Both the position numbers and the translations under genes were made by a program. Below are positions 9,401 through 18,059 of a stretch of DNA of 64,000 nt, in pieces (the first letter of the stretch is position 1; the number at the start of each line of letters is the position of its first letter). Source of the stretch: Paenibacillus sp. NFR01 (lineage in GTDB: Bacteria > Bacillota > Bacilli > Paenibacillales > Paenibacillaceae); contig NZ_FOIK01000002.1 of the NCBI RefSeq assembly GCF_900111565.1, positions 496,001-560,000 on the forward strand. Reading direction: 5' to 3'. The notes under the pieces are model-generated. The model saw only the letters and a program-made list of their open reading frames with translations, searched no databases and was not told the origin of the DNA.

Positions 9401-11471
9401 CCAGTCCAGCGCATTAACTGGAACGGATCCGTTATCCGTCCCAGTCACCGCCACTGTGCTGGATCTGGATAAAGGGTTGTCTGCCGATGCTAAAGTCTTT
9501 CTTACGTTTCTTCCGGCACAGGTGAAGGGTGTAATTACCAGCGGAGACAGCAATGCGCCGGTTCCCGGCGCCACCGTACGGGTAACGCTCGACATCGACG
9601 GGGACGGCATCATTGACCCTCAGATCGATTTTGACAAAACGGTCATTACGGATGAACACGGCGCTTACGCCCTTCCCGTTCCGAAAGGGGGCCAGACCTA
9701 TACCTTAACCATTACCCAAACGGTTATTATCGGCGGCACTCCGACCTCCATCACCTACAACCAGACGGCAACCGTCGGGGCGGTGCATGGGAACGGAGAT
9801 GAGACTTTCGAATCGGATAAAACGATCACCGGCATCGTCGGCTTCAAGCAGCCGAACGGACTTGCAGCACCGCTCATTTCGGAGATGCAAGGCAAAACCT
9901 TTATCTATTTGAAAGACGCCCACGGCGCCTATGTGCAAGAAAACGGCGTGGCTAAAGCCTTCCCTGTCTCCGGACAAGGCGTATTCAATGCCAACCGGCT
10001 GGCGGTAGGGGATTATACGCTGGAGGTCCGTTATGCAATCGAACCGGGTAAAGAAATTACGATCAGCCAGGGCACAGTCAGCCTGAAAGCAAACGGTGAA
10101 TTGAACATTACCCAGCAGTTAATCGACCCGTACGGGGTCGTGACCGACGCCGGCACCAACCAGCCGGTCGAGGGCGCCAAGGTAACACTGCTTTATGCAC
10201 AGACGGCCAGAAATACGGCAGCAGGCAAAACGGGCGGAACACCGGTGCATCTGCCTGCGCTCACCGGTTTTGCGCCGAACGACAACGCGAGTCCGGAGCA
10301 ATCGACAGATGCATCCGGCAACTACGCCTATATGGTTTACCCGGAAACGGATTACTATCTCGTCGTAAGCAAACCGGGCTACCAGACTTACATCAGTCCG
10401 GTGATCGCGGTGAATCAGGATATCGTCAAGCATGACATTAAGCTGGCAAGAGATACCGGCGGAACCGTTCCGGGACCGACGCTCGCGCTGACGGTCTCGA
10501 CTCCGCAGAATGTTGTAAAGGAGGGAAGCGAGTCCACGTTCACGGTGGACTATAAGAACCTCTCCTCTGTAACGTTGAATAACGGAACGGTGACCATAAC
10601 CCTCCCGGCGGAGGCACAGGTTGCGGATGCCGGCGGAGGCAAGGCGAACGGCAACACGATCGCCTGGAACGTAACCAACCTGTCCGGCGGACAGACGGGC
10701 AGCCTGAAGTTCACCGTGAAGTGGGCACAGCTATCCGAAGCGGAAAAAGAACTGAGCGTCCGCGGCGATTTTGCCGCTGCTGGCGCTACGGGAATTTCGG
10801 CGGCTTCGACGGCCAAAATCAAAATTTTCTCCGACCGGTTCGGCGCTTTGAACCATCAGAGGTATATCCTCGGCATGCCTGACGGGGAGTTCAAGCTTAA
10901 CGCTTCGCTAACCCGGGCTGAGCTGGCTGCCATCGTCGCCCGCCTGACCGACAATCAAAAGCAGGACGGCACGCTTTCATTTACCGATGTGCGCCAAGGC
11001 CACTGGGCGACCAACTACATTATGATCGCCGTCAAACACGGGTACTTCAGCGGCTTCGCCGATGGAACCTTCAAGCCGGACCAACCGGTGACACGGGGCG
11101 AATTAGCCGCGGTAATGGCCCGCTTCCTGCAGCTGAAACCGGGGGTTCCGGTTCAGAACCATTTTTCCGATAGCGACGGCCACTGGGCGGAGAATGCGAT
11201 CGAAGCGCTCTATAGCGGCAACTTCCTGAGCGGCTACAGCGACGGCAGCTTCCGTCCGGGTCAAAAGATCGCCCGCGCCGAAGCGGTGACGATGATCAAC
11301 CGCATGCTGTTCCGCGGACCGCTGCAGGGCATGGCACCGGTCTTCCCGGATGTGCCGCCGAGCCATTGGGCATTCGGCGACGTGCAGGAAGCAACCGTAT
11401 CTCATGTGGCTTCACGGAACGCAGACGGCAGTGAAACTTTCGTTAAGCAAACAGCCGATGATGTGAAGTAA
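6447..11471 (+). CDS. Giant multi-domain surface protein with C-terminal SLH domains
   Basis: The preferred start is TTG 6447, which has GGGAG 11 bases upstream and puts a signal peptide (KRKQRTKTIVSLVLAVAVAA) at the N-terminus. An upstream ATG at 6420 lacks a ribosome site. The protein has 1674 residues. It carries at least three related modules between about residues 350 and 720 (pattern LPDA..GKL then a W-G-DGK ending), then a cadherin-like module, a Big_1-type module (SPEQILADGQSTSELSAVL), carboxypeptidase-regulatory-like beta sandwiches, a DUF11-like segment, and about three SLH domains over the last 200 residues (GHWATNYI, DGHWAENAIEAL, PSHWAFGDV). SLH domains bind pyruvylated wall polymer, so the protein is cell-surface anchored. 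Function is unknown; adhesion or matrix binding is likely. A strong terminator follows. Confidence 0.9.
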   Translation: MKRKQRTKTIVSLVLAVAVAAGTWVAGFGSQEVSAGEVPLFTGATYFTDTDNWGGNGAANTPADGDLDYSTSRIKNGDPLYPIEYKVVNVQQLPKVSAQLLVRAYDVDEYKNGVGGEWDRVYMSGNADDIKLGDPYTPWPTSDNWKNASDGYKKEFKQANYIGALSGQNEIWNTTVFSLLPADFSKIATGDNYVGTSIHHYYLAPTNTFNDGWVTEIDWAQLVIDGGTRENGEFTDAGLTVQNGKITLDTTFVPKNTGNYVVEANVIQKVKDINGNVQDLNLDVQSKSFTNAAQNAGKDWDPVLTNSSIVPGTEYFVNVILFDARNDGTPGKAEHVLSFSTYNMKAHDIDKTVLQNTDLQLSAADFQSSFFKNSGVGGAGDIPNGENLQVVTIRSLPDAADGKLIFNGQELTAANLGTDGYSIGVADLGKLKYQPAPTMDADASFAWTGYGQGKNTVNSAHVNLHLNYAPTIEHITKLTDKGSPVIFKADDFTGSSAYHDSDSEPLVKAKIISLPDASKGTLVLVSGSSTSPVVAGQELTPAELDNLQFIPEPNAEGGAEFWWNGSDGKQYALENKKISISINTPPAVTDIAKTGLMGETLDFAAADGNSFASAYSDADNDPMQGIQVTLPEDFDHIGKLYYDGPSVEEAVYAPQGATTSIPAAALNSLKFTPAADLENGATVRFGWSGYDGKHYSKIPAQVTISYNGIPAAAPLVTELQENAHATPITLSGTDSGANIGELAYTIVTGTGPSKGALNPASPDQPHAKDWLYTPKADTAGIDTFSYTVTDQQGQTSPPATVKLSILKGLDGWVGDKSQGDAAVVTAIPGQPLKLSAVSALTANKVFADVNGRKVELIWINTTTSVADGYKQWALTNTPLADKTGTGTYTVTFSAEDAQGEQLPGEDPSRLADNHFKVLEVKFALLASPEQILADGQSTSELSAVLKDADNHPINGVKVEFQADKGSFPEGAEAVTDSNGIAKVIYQSSALTGTDPLSVPVTATVLDLDKGLSADAKVFLTFLPAQVKGVITSGDSNAPVPGATVRVTLDIDGDGIIDPQIDFDKTVITDEHGAYALPVPKGGQTYTLTITQTVIIGGTPTSITYNQTATVGAVHGNGDETFESDKTITGIVGFKQPNGLAAPLISEMQGKTFIYLKDAHGAYVQENGVAKAFPVSGQGVFNANRLAVGDYTLEVRYAIEPGKEITISQGTVSLKANGELNITQQLIDPYGVVTDAGTNQPVEGAKVTLLYAQTARNTAAGKTGGTPVHLPALTGFAPNDNASPEQSTDASGNYAYMVYPETDYYLVVSKPGYQTYISPVIAVNQDIVKHDIKLARDTGGTVPGPTLALTVSTPQNVVKEGSESTFTVDYKNLSSVTLNNGTVTITLPAEAQVADAGGGKANGNTIAWNVTNLSGGQTGSLKFTVKWAQLSEAEKELSVRGDFAAAGATGISAASTAKIKIFSDRFGALNHQRYILGMPDGEFKLNASLTRAELAAIVARLTDNQKQDGTLSFTDVRQGHWATNYIMIAVKHGYFSGFADGTFKPDQPVTRGELAAVMARFLQLKPGVPVQNHFSDSDGHWAENAIEALYSGNFLSGYSDGSFRPGQKIARAEAVTMINRMLFRGPLQGMAPVFPDVPPSHWAFGDVQEATVSHVASRNADGSETFVKQTADDVK

Positions 11472-11537
11472 GCCGGCCCTCCCGTTGCTTCATCGCAGTT
11501 CATCCAATGGGTGAACCGAAAATGCGGCAAATAATAC

Positions 11538-11568
11538 AATCCGTTGCACACTGTGCAGCGGATTTTTT
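11538..11568 (+). terminator. Terminator of the SLH gene
   Basis: An 11-bp stem (AATCCGTTGCA against TGCAGCGGATT, one G-T pair) with a five-base loop runs directly into TTTTAT. Confidence 0.9.
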
Positions 11569-11712
11569 ATTTCGCTGTAAAAAATGCAAGCGAAGCTACT
11601 GTACGAAATACAACGTGCACATACAGGAATATTTTTGCTCCGGTCAACCATCCTAACGGAAGGAGCGCAGGCACAGCGGCCTGCCGCCACACCATTTCGA
11701 GGAGGAACCCCC

Positions 11713-12276
11713 ATGTCCCTGATTGGCAGTGAAATCAAACCGTTTAAGGCTTCGGCCTATCACAACGGCAAATTCATCGAGCTCTCCGAAGCCGACCTGA
11801 AAGGCAAATGGAGCGTTATCTGTTTTTATCCGGCGGATTTTTCGTTCGTCTGCCCCACCGAGCTCGAGGATTTGCAGAACCAGTATGAAACGCTCAAATC
11901 GCTGGGCGTCGAGGTATATTCCGTCTCCACGGACACGCATTTTACCCATAAAGCCTGGCATGACCATTCGGAAGCAATCGGCAAAATCACCTATACGATG
12001 ATCGGCGATCCTTCGCAAACGATCTCGCGCAATTTCGATGTGTTGAACGAAGAGCAGGGCCTCTCCGAGCGCGGCACCTTCATTCTCGACCCGGACGGCA
12101 TCATCCAGACCGTTGAGGTGAATGCCGACGGCATCGGCCGCGATGCGGGCACGCTCGTGAATAAGGTCAAAGCGGCGCAATACGTCCGCAGCCATCCCGG
12201 CGAAGTCTGCCCGGCCAAATGGCAAGAAGGCGCAGGAACGCTGAAGCCGAGCCTGGATCTGGTCGGAAAGATTTAG
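11713..12276 (+). CDS. ahpC: Alkyl hydroperoxide reductase, peroxiredoxin subunit
   Basis: Starting at ATG 11713 (GGAGG 7 bases upstream) the protein has 187 residues, the standard AhpC length. The peroxidatic cysteine is in FSFVCPTEL and the resolving cysteine in GEVCPAKW near the C-terminus, so it is a typical 2-Cys peroxiredoxin that reduces H2O2 and organic peroxides in the cytoplasm. It is followed after 12 bases by ahpF, which supplies electrons. The longer reading frame upstream of 11713 has no support. Confidence 0.98.
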   Translation: MSLIGSEIKPFKASAYHNGKFIELSEADLKGKWSVICFYPADFSFVCPTELEDLQNQYETLKSLGVEVYSVSTDTHFTHKAWHDHSEAIGKITYTMIGDPSQTISRNFDVLNEEQGLSERGTFILDPDGIIQTVEVNADGIGRDAGTLVNKVKAAQYVRSHPGEVCPAKWQEGAGTLKPSLDLVGKI

Positions 12277-12288
12277 AGGCAGACGCCG

Positions 12289-13818
12289 ATGGCACTCGAA
12301 CCTGAGATTAAGGCGCAGCTGCAGCAGTATCTGGAACTGATGGAAGGCGAGGTGGTGCTCCGGGCCAGCGCGGGCCAGGATCGGATTTCGCTGGAGATGC
12401 TGGAGCTTGTAGAGGAATTGGCAGCGATGTCCGCCAGGATCAAGGTAGAAAAAGCGGAACTGCCGCGGACGCCCAGCTTCAGCGTGAGCCGTCCGGGCGA
12501 AGACGCCCGCGTGGTCTTTGCCGGCGTTCCGCTCGGCCATGAATTCACCTCGCTGGTGCTGGCGCTGCTTCAGGTCAGCGGCCGGCCGCCCAAGGTGGAG
12601 GCCGACACCGCGGAACGCGTCAAGCGGCTCCGCGGGGAATACCGCTTTGAAACTTATATCAGCTTAACCTGCCATAACTGCCCGGATGTCGTCCAGGCGC
12701 TGGTGGCGATGAGCGTGCTGAATCCGGGCATCACGCATACGATGATCGACGGCGCTGCCTTTAAGGATGAGGTGGAGCGCAAAGGCATTATGGCCGTTCC
12801 GTCCGTCTATCTGAACGGCGAATTTTTCGCCAGCGGCCGGATGTCGCTGGAAGAGATCGTCGCCAGGCTGGGCGATGCTCCGGCTGCCGCGGATTTTGCC
12901 GGGAAAGCGCCTTACGACGTGCTTGTGGTCGGGGGTGGACCGGCCGGCGCCAGCGCGGCAATCTACGCGGCGCGCAAGGGCATTCGCACCGGACTGATCG
13001 CCGAACGCTTCGGCGGGCAGGTGCTCGATACGCTGGGCATCGAGAATCTGATCGGCATCAAGCATACGGAAGGCCCAAAGCTGGCCGCCAATCTGGAGGA
13101 GCATGTCAAGGCCTATGACATTGAGGTCATGAAGCTGCAGCGTGCCGCCCGTCTGGAACGCAAAGAACTGATCGAGGTGGAGCTGGAGAACGGCGCTGTG
13201 CTGAAAAGCAAAACCGTGATCCTTGCCACCGGCGCCCGCTGGCGCAATGTCGGCGTGCCCGGAGAAGCGGAGTTCAAGAACAAAGGCGTCGCCTATTGTC
13301 CGCATTGCGACGGGCCGCTGTTTGCGGGCAAGCATGTTGCGGTCATCGGCGGCGGCAATTCCGGCATCGAGGCGGCCATCGACCTGGCCGGCATTGTCAA
13401 GCACGTGACGGTGCTGGAATTTATGCCGGAGCTGAAAGCGGATGCCGTGCTGCAGCAGCGGCTGTTCAGCCTGCCGAACGCGACGGTGCTTCAAAACGTG
13501 CAGACCAAAGAAATCACCGGGGAAGACCGGGTGAACGGCATTTCCTATACCGAACGGGACAGCGGCGAAGAACGGCATATTCCCCTTGAGGGCGTATTCG
13601 TGCAGATTGGGCTAGTCCCGAATACGGATTGGCTCGGCGACTCGGTCGAGCGAAACCGGATGGGCGAGATTGTCGTCGACGGCTACGGCGCAACGAGTAT
13701 GCCCGGGGTCTATGCCGCCGGAGACTGCACCCATAGTCCGTTCAAGCAGATTATTATCTCCATGGGATCAGGAGCAACCGCCGCGCTCGGTGCCTTTGAT
13801 TATCTGATCCGCCACTAG
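12289..13818 (+). CDS. ahpF: Alkyl hydroperoxide reductase, flavoprotein subunit
   Basis: This 509-residue protein has the AhpF layout: two fused thioredoxin-like folds at residues 1-200 with the redox pair in TCHNCPDVV, an FAD-binding motif (VVGGGPAGASAAIYAARKG), the thioredoxin-reductase-type disulfide CPHCDGP, and a second Rossmann motif (VAVIGGGNSGIEAAIDL) for NADH. It passes electrons from NADH through FAD and two disulfides to AhpC. It forms an operon with ahpC and ends at a perfect hairpin terminator. Confidence 0.97.
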   Translation: MALEPEIKAQLQQYLELMEGEVVLRASAGQDRISLEMLELVEELAAMSARIKVEKAELPRTPSFSVSRPGEDARVVFAGVPLGHEFTSLVLALLQVSGRPPKVEADTAERVKRLRGEYRFETYISLTCHNCPDVVQALVAMSVLNPGITHTMIDGAAFKDEVERKGIMAVPSVYLNGEFFASGRMSLEEIVARLGDAPAAADFAGKAPYDVLVVGGGPAGASAAIYAARKGIRTGLIAERFGGQVLDTLGIENLIGIKHTEGPKLAANLEEHVKAYDIEVMKLQRAARLERKELIEVELENGAVLKSKTVILATGARWRNVGVPGEAEFKNKGVAYCPHCDGPLFAGKHVAVIGGGNSGIEAAIDLAGIVKHVTVLEFMPELKADAVLQQRLFSLPNATVLQNVQTKEITGEDRVNGISYTERDSGEERHIPLEGVFVQIGLVPNTDWLGDSVERNRMGEIVVDGYGATSMPGVYAAGDCTHSPFKQIIISMGSGATAALGAFDYLIRH

Positions 13819-13829
13819 ATGATCAAGAC

Positions 13830-13875
13830 AAGGCCACCCCGCTATGCGAAGCGCATAGCGGGGTGGCCTTTTTCC
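13830..13875 (+). terminator. Terminator of ahpCF
   Basis: A perfect 19-bp stem (arms begin AAGGCCACCCCGC and end GCGGGGTGGCCTT) with loop AAG is followed by a T tract on the plus strand. It may also stop the convergent minus-strand L,D-transpeptidase transcript, although the T run on that side is poor. Confidence 0.95.
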
Positions 13876-13907
13876 GTTCCTTCGTCCGTTATACCGGACC
13901 TGATAGT

Positions 13908-14810
13908 CTAGAGCTCCACGGCCTTCGCCTGCGGATTCCAGGCCGGGACGATACCGAACAGCGGCGCCAGGCTGCTCAGCGGCAGATACAGCCGCCCTCC
14001 CACGTTCCGCGACGGAAGCATCGCGACGCTTTTTCCGTCCACGTTTGCCGTATCGCCCAGCGGCTGATGCGTGACGGTACGCCCGCCGAGTTTCATCACA
14101 ATGTCTCCGCTTACCGCGTTAATAGTCACGCTGCCTCCCAGAAGCGTCACCGTCTCGCGAAGCGGTACAAACACTCTGGATTGTTCAATCAGAAAAGGAC
14201 TTTGCGGAATGATCGTTTCTCCGTCTTTTACGAAGCTTCCGGCTACAAGCGTTTGCCCGAGCGGATAACCGGATTTTACGGCGATGCTCTGCATATCGAG
14301 TCCCGAGGACGTAATGATGACCATGGTTTGGGTGGCGATGCGCGGATAGAGCCAGCGGATATCGTCATTGTGCATCCGGATGCAGCCCGCGCTGACATAT
14401 TTGCCGATGGAAGATTCGTTGTTGTTGCCGTGGATGGCATAAGTCGTGCCCATCGTTCCGTTTACCTTCAAGCCAAGCCAGCGGTCGCCGAGCGGATTGG
14501 CCGGATCGCCGCCGGGAATATGCTCCTTGTAGTACGGCCGGTTCTTCACCTTGACGACGATCGGGAAGCGCCCCTCGGGGGTCAGCTCTTTCGTTTTGCC
14601 CGTTGCGACGCGGAAGGTTTTGACCAGCTTTCCGCCGCTGAAGTAGCCGAGCGTATTCGTCTTTTTGTTGATGATGAGCAGATCGGTGACGGCAGAGGCT
14701 TTGGCGGTACCGGCGAAACACGCCGCAAGCAGCAGAGTGAACGCCAGCAGCGACAGTGCTGCCTTGGCCAGGCGGCTTGGGTACGGGACGGGATATGCAT
14801 GCAGATCCAT
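13908..14810 (-). CDS. L,D-transpeptidase (YkuD) with C-terminal copper-amine-oxidase-type domain
   Basis: This 300-residue exported protein has a signal peptide over residues 10-38 (ALSLLAFTLLLAACFAGTAKA region). Residues about 40-170 form a YkuD domain with the active-site stretch AIHGNNNESS...SAGCIRMHNDD, which holds the catalytic His and Cys. The enzyme makes 3-3 cross-links in peptidoglycan or anchors proteins to it. Residues about 180-300 resemble the copper amine oxidase N-terminal-like domain (VFVPLRETVTLLGGSV, LYLPLSSLAPLFG), frequent in Paenibacillus wall proteins and probably a wall-binding module. GGAGGAGG precedes the ATG. Confidence 0.92.
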   Translation of the reverse strand: MDLHAYPVPYPSRLAKAALSLLAFTLLLAACFAGTAKASAVTDLLIINKKTNTLGYFSGGKLVKTFRVATGKTKELTPEGRFPIVVKVKNRPYYKEHIPGGDPANPLGDRWLGLKVNGTMGTTYAIHGNNNESSIGKYVSAGCIRMHNDDIRWLYPRIATQTMVIITSSGLDMQSIAVKSGYPLGQTLVAGSFVKDGETIIPQSPFLIEQSRVFVPLRETVTLLGGSVTINAVSGDIVMKLGGRTVTHQPLGDTANVDGKSVAMLPSRNVGGRLYLPLSSLAPLFGIVPAWNPQAKAVEL

Positions 14811-14996
14811 GTTGCTCCTCCTCCGGGGTTGTCTGGTTTATATTGGAAATCCAATACGTATAGACGACGCTGCGCCGCAATAGTTGCAGCCCGGCCCGTA
14901 CCCTTTTTGCCGGGCCCGTCCCCGCTAATTCCCAGCGATTCCGTGCATGTTCACACCGGTCTCCGGCATATCTATGAAGCAAGGAGGTGGATCATT

Positions 14997-15587
14997 CTGA
15001 TTATTCTGGCAATCTTTTTCGCTGCCCTTGGCATGCTCCTGCTACTTGCAGCCGCGGTGCAGCAATATCTGTTATCCCGTGCCCCGGCAGCGCTCAGCAG
15101 GCTCGACCACGCCGTTGCGTCGCTGGAGCTGGAGGCTTCCCGCCGTTTCATTACGCCTGATTGCTCCCATATCATCGCCTTGGACGAAACCGGCAAACGG
15201 CTTGCCGTCGGCAGCCTGACCGCAGGCAGCCGCGAGGAACCGGCGGCGCAGCTGGTAGCGTTCGACTCCATTCTTGGCGCCGAAATCGTGGAGGACGCCT
15301 TAACGCTGACCAAGTTCAGCAGAACCAGCCGCATTACCAGCGCAAGACCGCTGCTTGCCCGGGAAGCGGCCATTCCTTCGCTTGATGGCGTACAGGCTGC
15401 ATCAGCTCAGGCGCGTAAGCCTGCTCCGGTGCATGAGCTGACGCTCAAGATTTATCTCAGCAGCAGCGACACGCCGGTGCTGTCCATTCCATTCCTGCCT
15501 GCCGGCGGCGGCGACGCCGAATACACGCAGGCCTTCAGCGAAGCGCAGCATGTGCATGAGCTGATCCGAGAGATTGTATCTGCGTGA
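14997..15587 (+). CDS. Membrane-anchored protein of unknown function, probable non-AUG start
   Basis: An open frame ends at 15587 and encodes a single N-terminal helix (IILAIFFAALGMLLLLAAA), then about 160 residues of soluble sequence with no recognised family. A perfect AAGGAGG sits at 14981-14987, but no ATG, GTG or TTG follows in frame at the right distance. The only candidates are ATT 14994 or CTG 14997 (9 bases after AGGAGG). The first in-frame ATG is 15033, inside the helix and without a ribosome site, and an in-frame GTG at 14943 also lacks one. I give CTG 14997 as the best guess; the exact start is uncertain. The gene is divergent from the L,D-transpeptidase. Confidence 0.6.
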   Translation: MIILAIFFAALGMLLLLAAAVQQYLLSRAPAALSRLDHAVASLELEASRRFITPDCSHIIALDETGKRLAVGSLTAGSREEPAAQLVAFDSILGAEIVEDALTLTKFSRTSRITSARPLLAREAAIPSLDGVQAASAQARKPAPVHELTLKIYLSSSDTPVLSIPFLPAGGGDAEYTQAFSEAQHVHELIREIVSA

Positions 15588-15635
15588 ATCCTCTCTTTTT
15601 TTGGGTGTGAAGCGGACGGGCATAGCCGTAATTTC

Positions 15636-15656
15636 TTAACATTAGGGGGATGTTAA
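15636..15656. promoter_or_regulatory. Inverted repeat upstream of the glycerophosphodiesterase gene
   Basis: The arms TTAACAT and ATGTTAA are separated by seven bases (15636-15642 and 15650-15656), about 110 bases before the glycerophosphodiesterase start. It could be a repressor operator. It does not match the 11-base spacing of PhoP boxes. Confidence 0.4.
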
Positions 15657-15768
15657 ATTTCCGGAATGGGCATCCACCGGTCCGGCCAACGACAGGGATT
15701 TGCCGCGCGGCGTGGAATACCTAAGGTTGAACCGCTCTTCATCAACCTGAATTCGGAGGGATATGCAG

Positions 15769-16506
15769 ATGACTCCTATCATCAATTTTGCGCATCGCGG
15801 CGCATCCGGCGTCTGTCCGGAGAATACGATGGCGGCCTTCCGCCGCGGCCTGGAGCTGGGCGCCACCGGCATCGAAACCGACGTACAGCTCACGGCGGAC
15901 GGCAAGCTGGTGTTGATTCATGACGAGGAACTCAGCCGGACCACGGACGGCGCGGGTTTCGTGAAGGACAAGACCCTGGCGGAACTCAAGGCGCTGGACG
16001 CCGGCTCCTGGTTCGGGGCGGAGTTCCGCGGCGAGCGGCTCCCCGCACTGGAGGAATTGCTTGAACTGCTGCAGGATACGGACACCGTGCTGAATATCGA
16101 ATTGAAAAACACTACATTCCTGTACCCCGGCATGGAAGAGAAAGTCATCGCCGCCGTACGCGAATTCGGCATGTCCCCCCGCGTCGTGTTGTCCAGCTTC
16201 AATCACTACTCGCTGGTAACCTGCAAAGCGCTCGCCCCGGACATCCGAACCGGAATCCTCTACGGGGACGGGCTGTACCGGCCTTGGGATTATGCCGCAA
16301 CGGTGGGAGCAGAGGCGCTTCACGCTTATCATTACGCAGTACTGCCGGAATTCGTGGCCGAAGCCGCCGAGCATGGGGTCTGCTACCATCCGTTCACGGT
16401 GAATGACCCGCAGCGGATGAAAGAGCTGATGAATGCCGGGGTCGCCGGAATCATTACGGATTACCCGGATGTACTTGCCGCGCTGCTGGCTGAAGTAGAA
16501 GCGTAA
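15769..16506 (+). CDS. Glycerophosphodiester phosphodiesterase
   Basis: From ATG 15769 (GGAGGG 8 bases upstream; the ATG at 15763 is too close) the protein has 245 residues. It shows the GDPD signature: the catalytic histidine in FAHRGASGVCPENT, the metal ligands in ETDVQLTADGKLVLIHDE and a later ELKN strand. The fold is a TIM barrel. The enzyme splits glycerophosphodiesters to glycerol-3-phosphate and an alcohol. No signal peptide is present, so it is cytoplasmic like UgpQ. It is convergent with the histidine phosphatase across a shared terminator. Confidence 0.93.
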   Translation: MTPIINFAHRGASGVCPENTMAAFRRGLELGATGIETDVQLTADGKLVLIHDEELSRTTDGAGFVKDKTLAELKALDAGSWFGAEFRGERLPALEELLELLQDTDTVLNIELKNTTFLYPGMEEKVIAAVREFGMSPRVVLSSFNHYSLVTCKALAPDIRTGILYGDGLYRPWDYAATVGAEALHAYHYAVLPEFVAEAAEHGVCYHPFTVNDPQRMKELMNAGVAGIITDYPDVLAALLAEVEA

Positions 16507-16546
16507 ACATTGAAGCAGGAAATTTGACTGAACGACTTCAAACTGT

Positions 16547-16597
16547 ACAAAAAAAGGACAACAGCGGGAGATATCTTCCGCTGCTGTCCCTTTTTGC
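16547..16597. terminator. Bidirectional terminator
   Basis: A long stem (GGACAACAGCGG against CCGCTGCTGTCC, one mismatch, extended inward) is flanked by an A run on the left and a T run on the right. It therefore serves both the glycerophosphodiesterase and the convergent phosphatase. Confidence 0.9.
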
Positions 16598-17179
16598 TTA
16601 TTCCTCGATATGTTTTGCACAGTTGTACAGCTCGCAGGTCCACCCGGCATCGTCTTTTACAATGCGGGTAATTGACGTGTTCTTCAGCAGCTCGCTGACA
16701 TCCAGCTCAGGTACAAGTCCTTTGAGGCTGCTGCGCAAAATCGCGCCGTGGCTGACGATCAGAATCCGCTTGCCGGGATGGCGGGCAGCGATTTCCTCGA
16801 TGGCGCGGCTTCCCCGCTCCATGCCGCTTTCCGTTTTTTCCAGACGCAGGTCCAGCGACCGCCAGTCCTGCCCCCACTGCGCCACCCGCTCATCTTCGGT
16901 CGTGCCTTCCAGGAGTCCGCCGTTCATTTCGCGCAGCTCCGGCACCAGCCCGGCTACGGGAATACCCAGCTTGGCCGAAATGGCCTCCGCCGTCTGTTTT
17001 GCCCGCAGCAGATCGCTGGTATAGATATAATCCCAGGTTTCGCCGCTGAGCCGCTCGGCGATTTTCTCCGCTTGCCCGAATCCTTCCTCGTCCAGCGGAT
17101 TATTCGTATGTCCTTGAATGCGCCCTTCCTTGTTCCATGCCGTGCTGCCGTGACGGATCAAACCGATGGTTGTAATCAC
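16598..17179 (-). CDS. Histidine phosphatase family protein
   Basis: The start is GTG 17179, which has CAGGAGG upstream; the frame is open further but without support. The 193-residue product starts MITTIGLIRHGSTAWN, with the phospho-accepting His in RHG, and carries the second catalytic His in VSHGAILR. This is the phosphoglycerate-mutase-like (PhoE/CobC) branch. Such proteins dephosphorylate varied small molecules, and the substrate cannot be read here. It is monocistronic. Confidence 0.9.
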   Translation of the reverse strand: MITTIGLIRHGSTAWNKEGRIQGHTNNPLDEEGFGQAEKIAERLSGETWDYIYTSDLLRAKQTAEAISAKLGIPVAGLVPELREMNGGLLEGTTEDERVAQWGQDWRSLDLRLEKTESGMERGSRAIEEIAARHPGKRILIVSHGAILRSSLKGLVPELDVSELLKNTSITRIVKDDAGWTCELYNCAKHIEE

Positions 17180-17357
17180 TGTTCTGTCCTCCTGATTGTC
17201 GCTGTCCATAATGTACAAAGTATAAACCAGCTGCAGTTTTTTTGCACAGATACGGCCCGGGACTGCTAGGCGCCTGCCGCTTCATCGGCGTATTTGCTTT
17301 GCATCCATTTTGCCCGGCATGATACTGTAATAGCGAAGCCTGTCCAAGGAGGACCTC

Positions 17358-18059
17358 ATGGATACGATTCTGATTATCGAAGACGATGCGAAGCTGGCCG
17401 ACTTGCTGGCCGCCTATCTGGCCAAATACGATTACCGGGCGGTAATTGCCGGCGATTTTAACCGGGTACTCGAGACCTTCGAGGAATGCTCGCCCTCCCT
17501 CGTGCTGCTCGACGTCAATCTGCCGAGATTTGACGGGTTTTACTGGTGCCGTCAGCTCCGCCGCAGCTCGCTGTGCCCTATCCTGTTCATTTCGGCACGC
17601 GACAGCGGCATGGATCAGGTCATGGCGCTGGAGAACGGCGGCGACGATTACATTACGAAGCCGTTCCAATACGAAGTGGTATTGGCCAAGATCCGCAGTC
17701 ACCTGCGCAGAGCCTACGGCTCTTATGCCCAAGGTCTCCAGGAACGCACGCTGCGGGCGGGCAGCCTGATTTTTTATCCGGAACGGTATGTCGTGCAGCT
17801 TGAGGCCCAAACCGCCGAGCTGACGCAGAAGGAAGCGGTGCTGCTGGAGGCGCTGATGCATAAGGCCGGGCGGGTCGTCTCCCGCGAACGGCTGCTCGAT
17901 CTGATGTGGGAGGATCAGCATTTCATCGACGACAATACGTTGAACGTGTATATTACGCGTGTGCGGCGGAAGCTCAAGGAGCTGGGACTGCCGGAGATTG
18001 TAGAAACGGTGCGCGGGGCCGGTTACCGGCTTAACGCGGAAGGCAGGCAGCTGCCATGA
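17358..18059 (+). CDS. BceR-type response regulator
   Basis: This 233-residue OmpR-family regulator has receiver motifs IIEDDAKLADLL, LLDVNLPRFDGF (phospho-acceptor Asp) and TKPFQYEVV, then a winged-helix domain ending TVRGAGYRL. Its stop overlaps the kinase start by 4 bases (ATGA). The short two-helix kinase next to it identifies it as the BceR/GraR class, which controls ABC transporters that protect against cell-wall-active peptides. AAGGAGG lies 8 bases before the ATG. Confidence 0.93.
   Translation: MDTILIIEDDAKLADLLAAYLAKYDYRAVIAGDFNRVLETFEECSPSLVLLDVNLPRFDGFYWCRQLRRSSLCPILFISARDSGMDQVMALENGGDDYITKPFQYEVVLAKIRSHLRRAYGSYAQGLQERTLRAGSLIFYPERYVVQLEAQTAELTQKEAVLLEALMHKAGRVVSRERLLDLMWEDQHFIDDNTLNVYITRVRRKLKELGLPEIVETVRGAGYRLNAEGRQLP

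Noticed and set aside
13863..14990. Upstream extension of the unknown membrane protein to 13863
   Set aside because: The extension is antisense to the L,D-transpeptidase gene and lacks any ribosome site.
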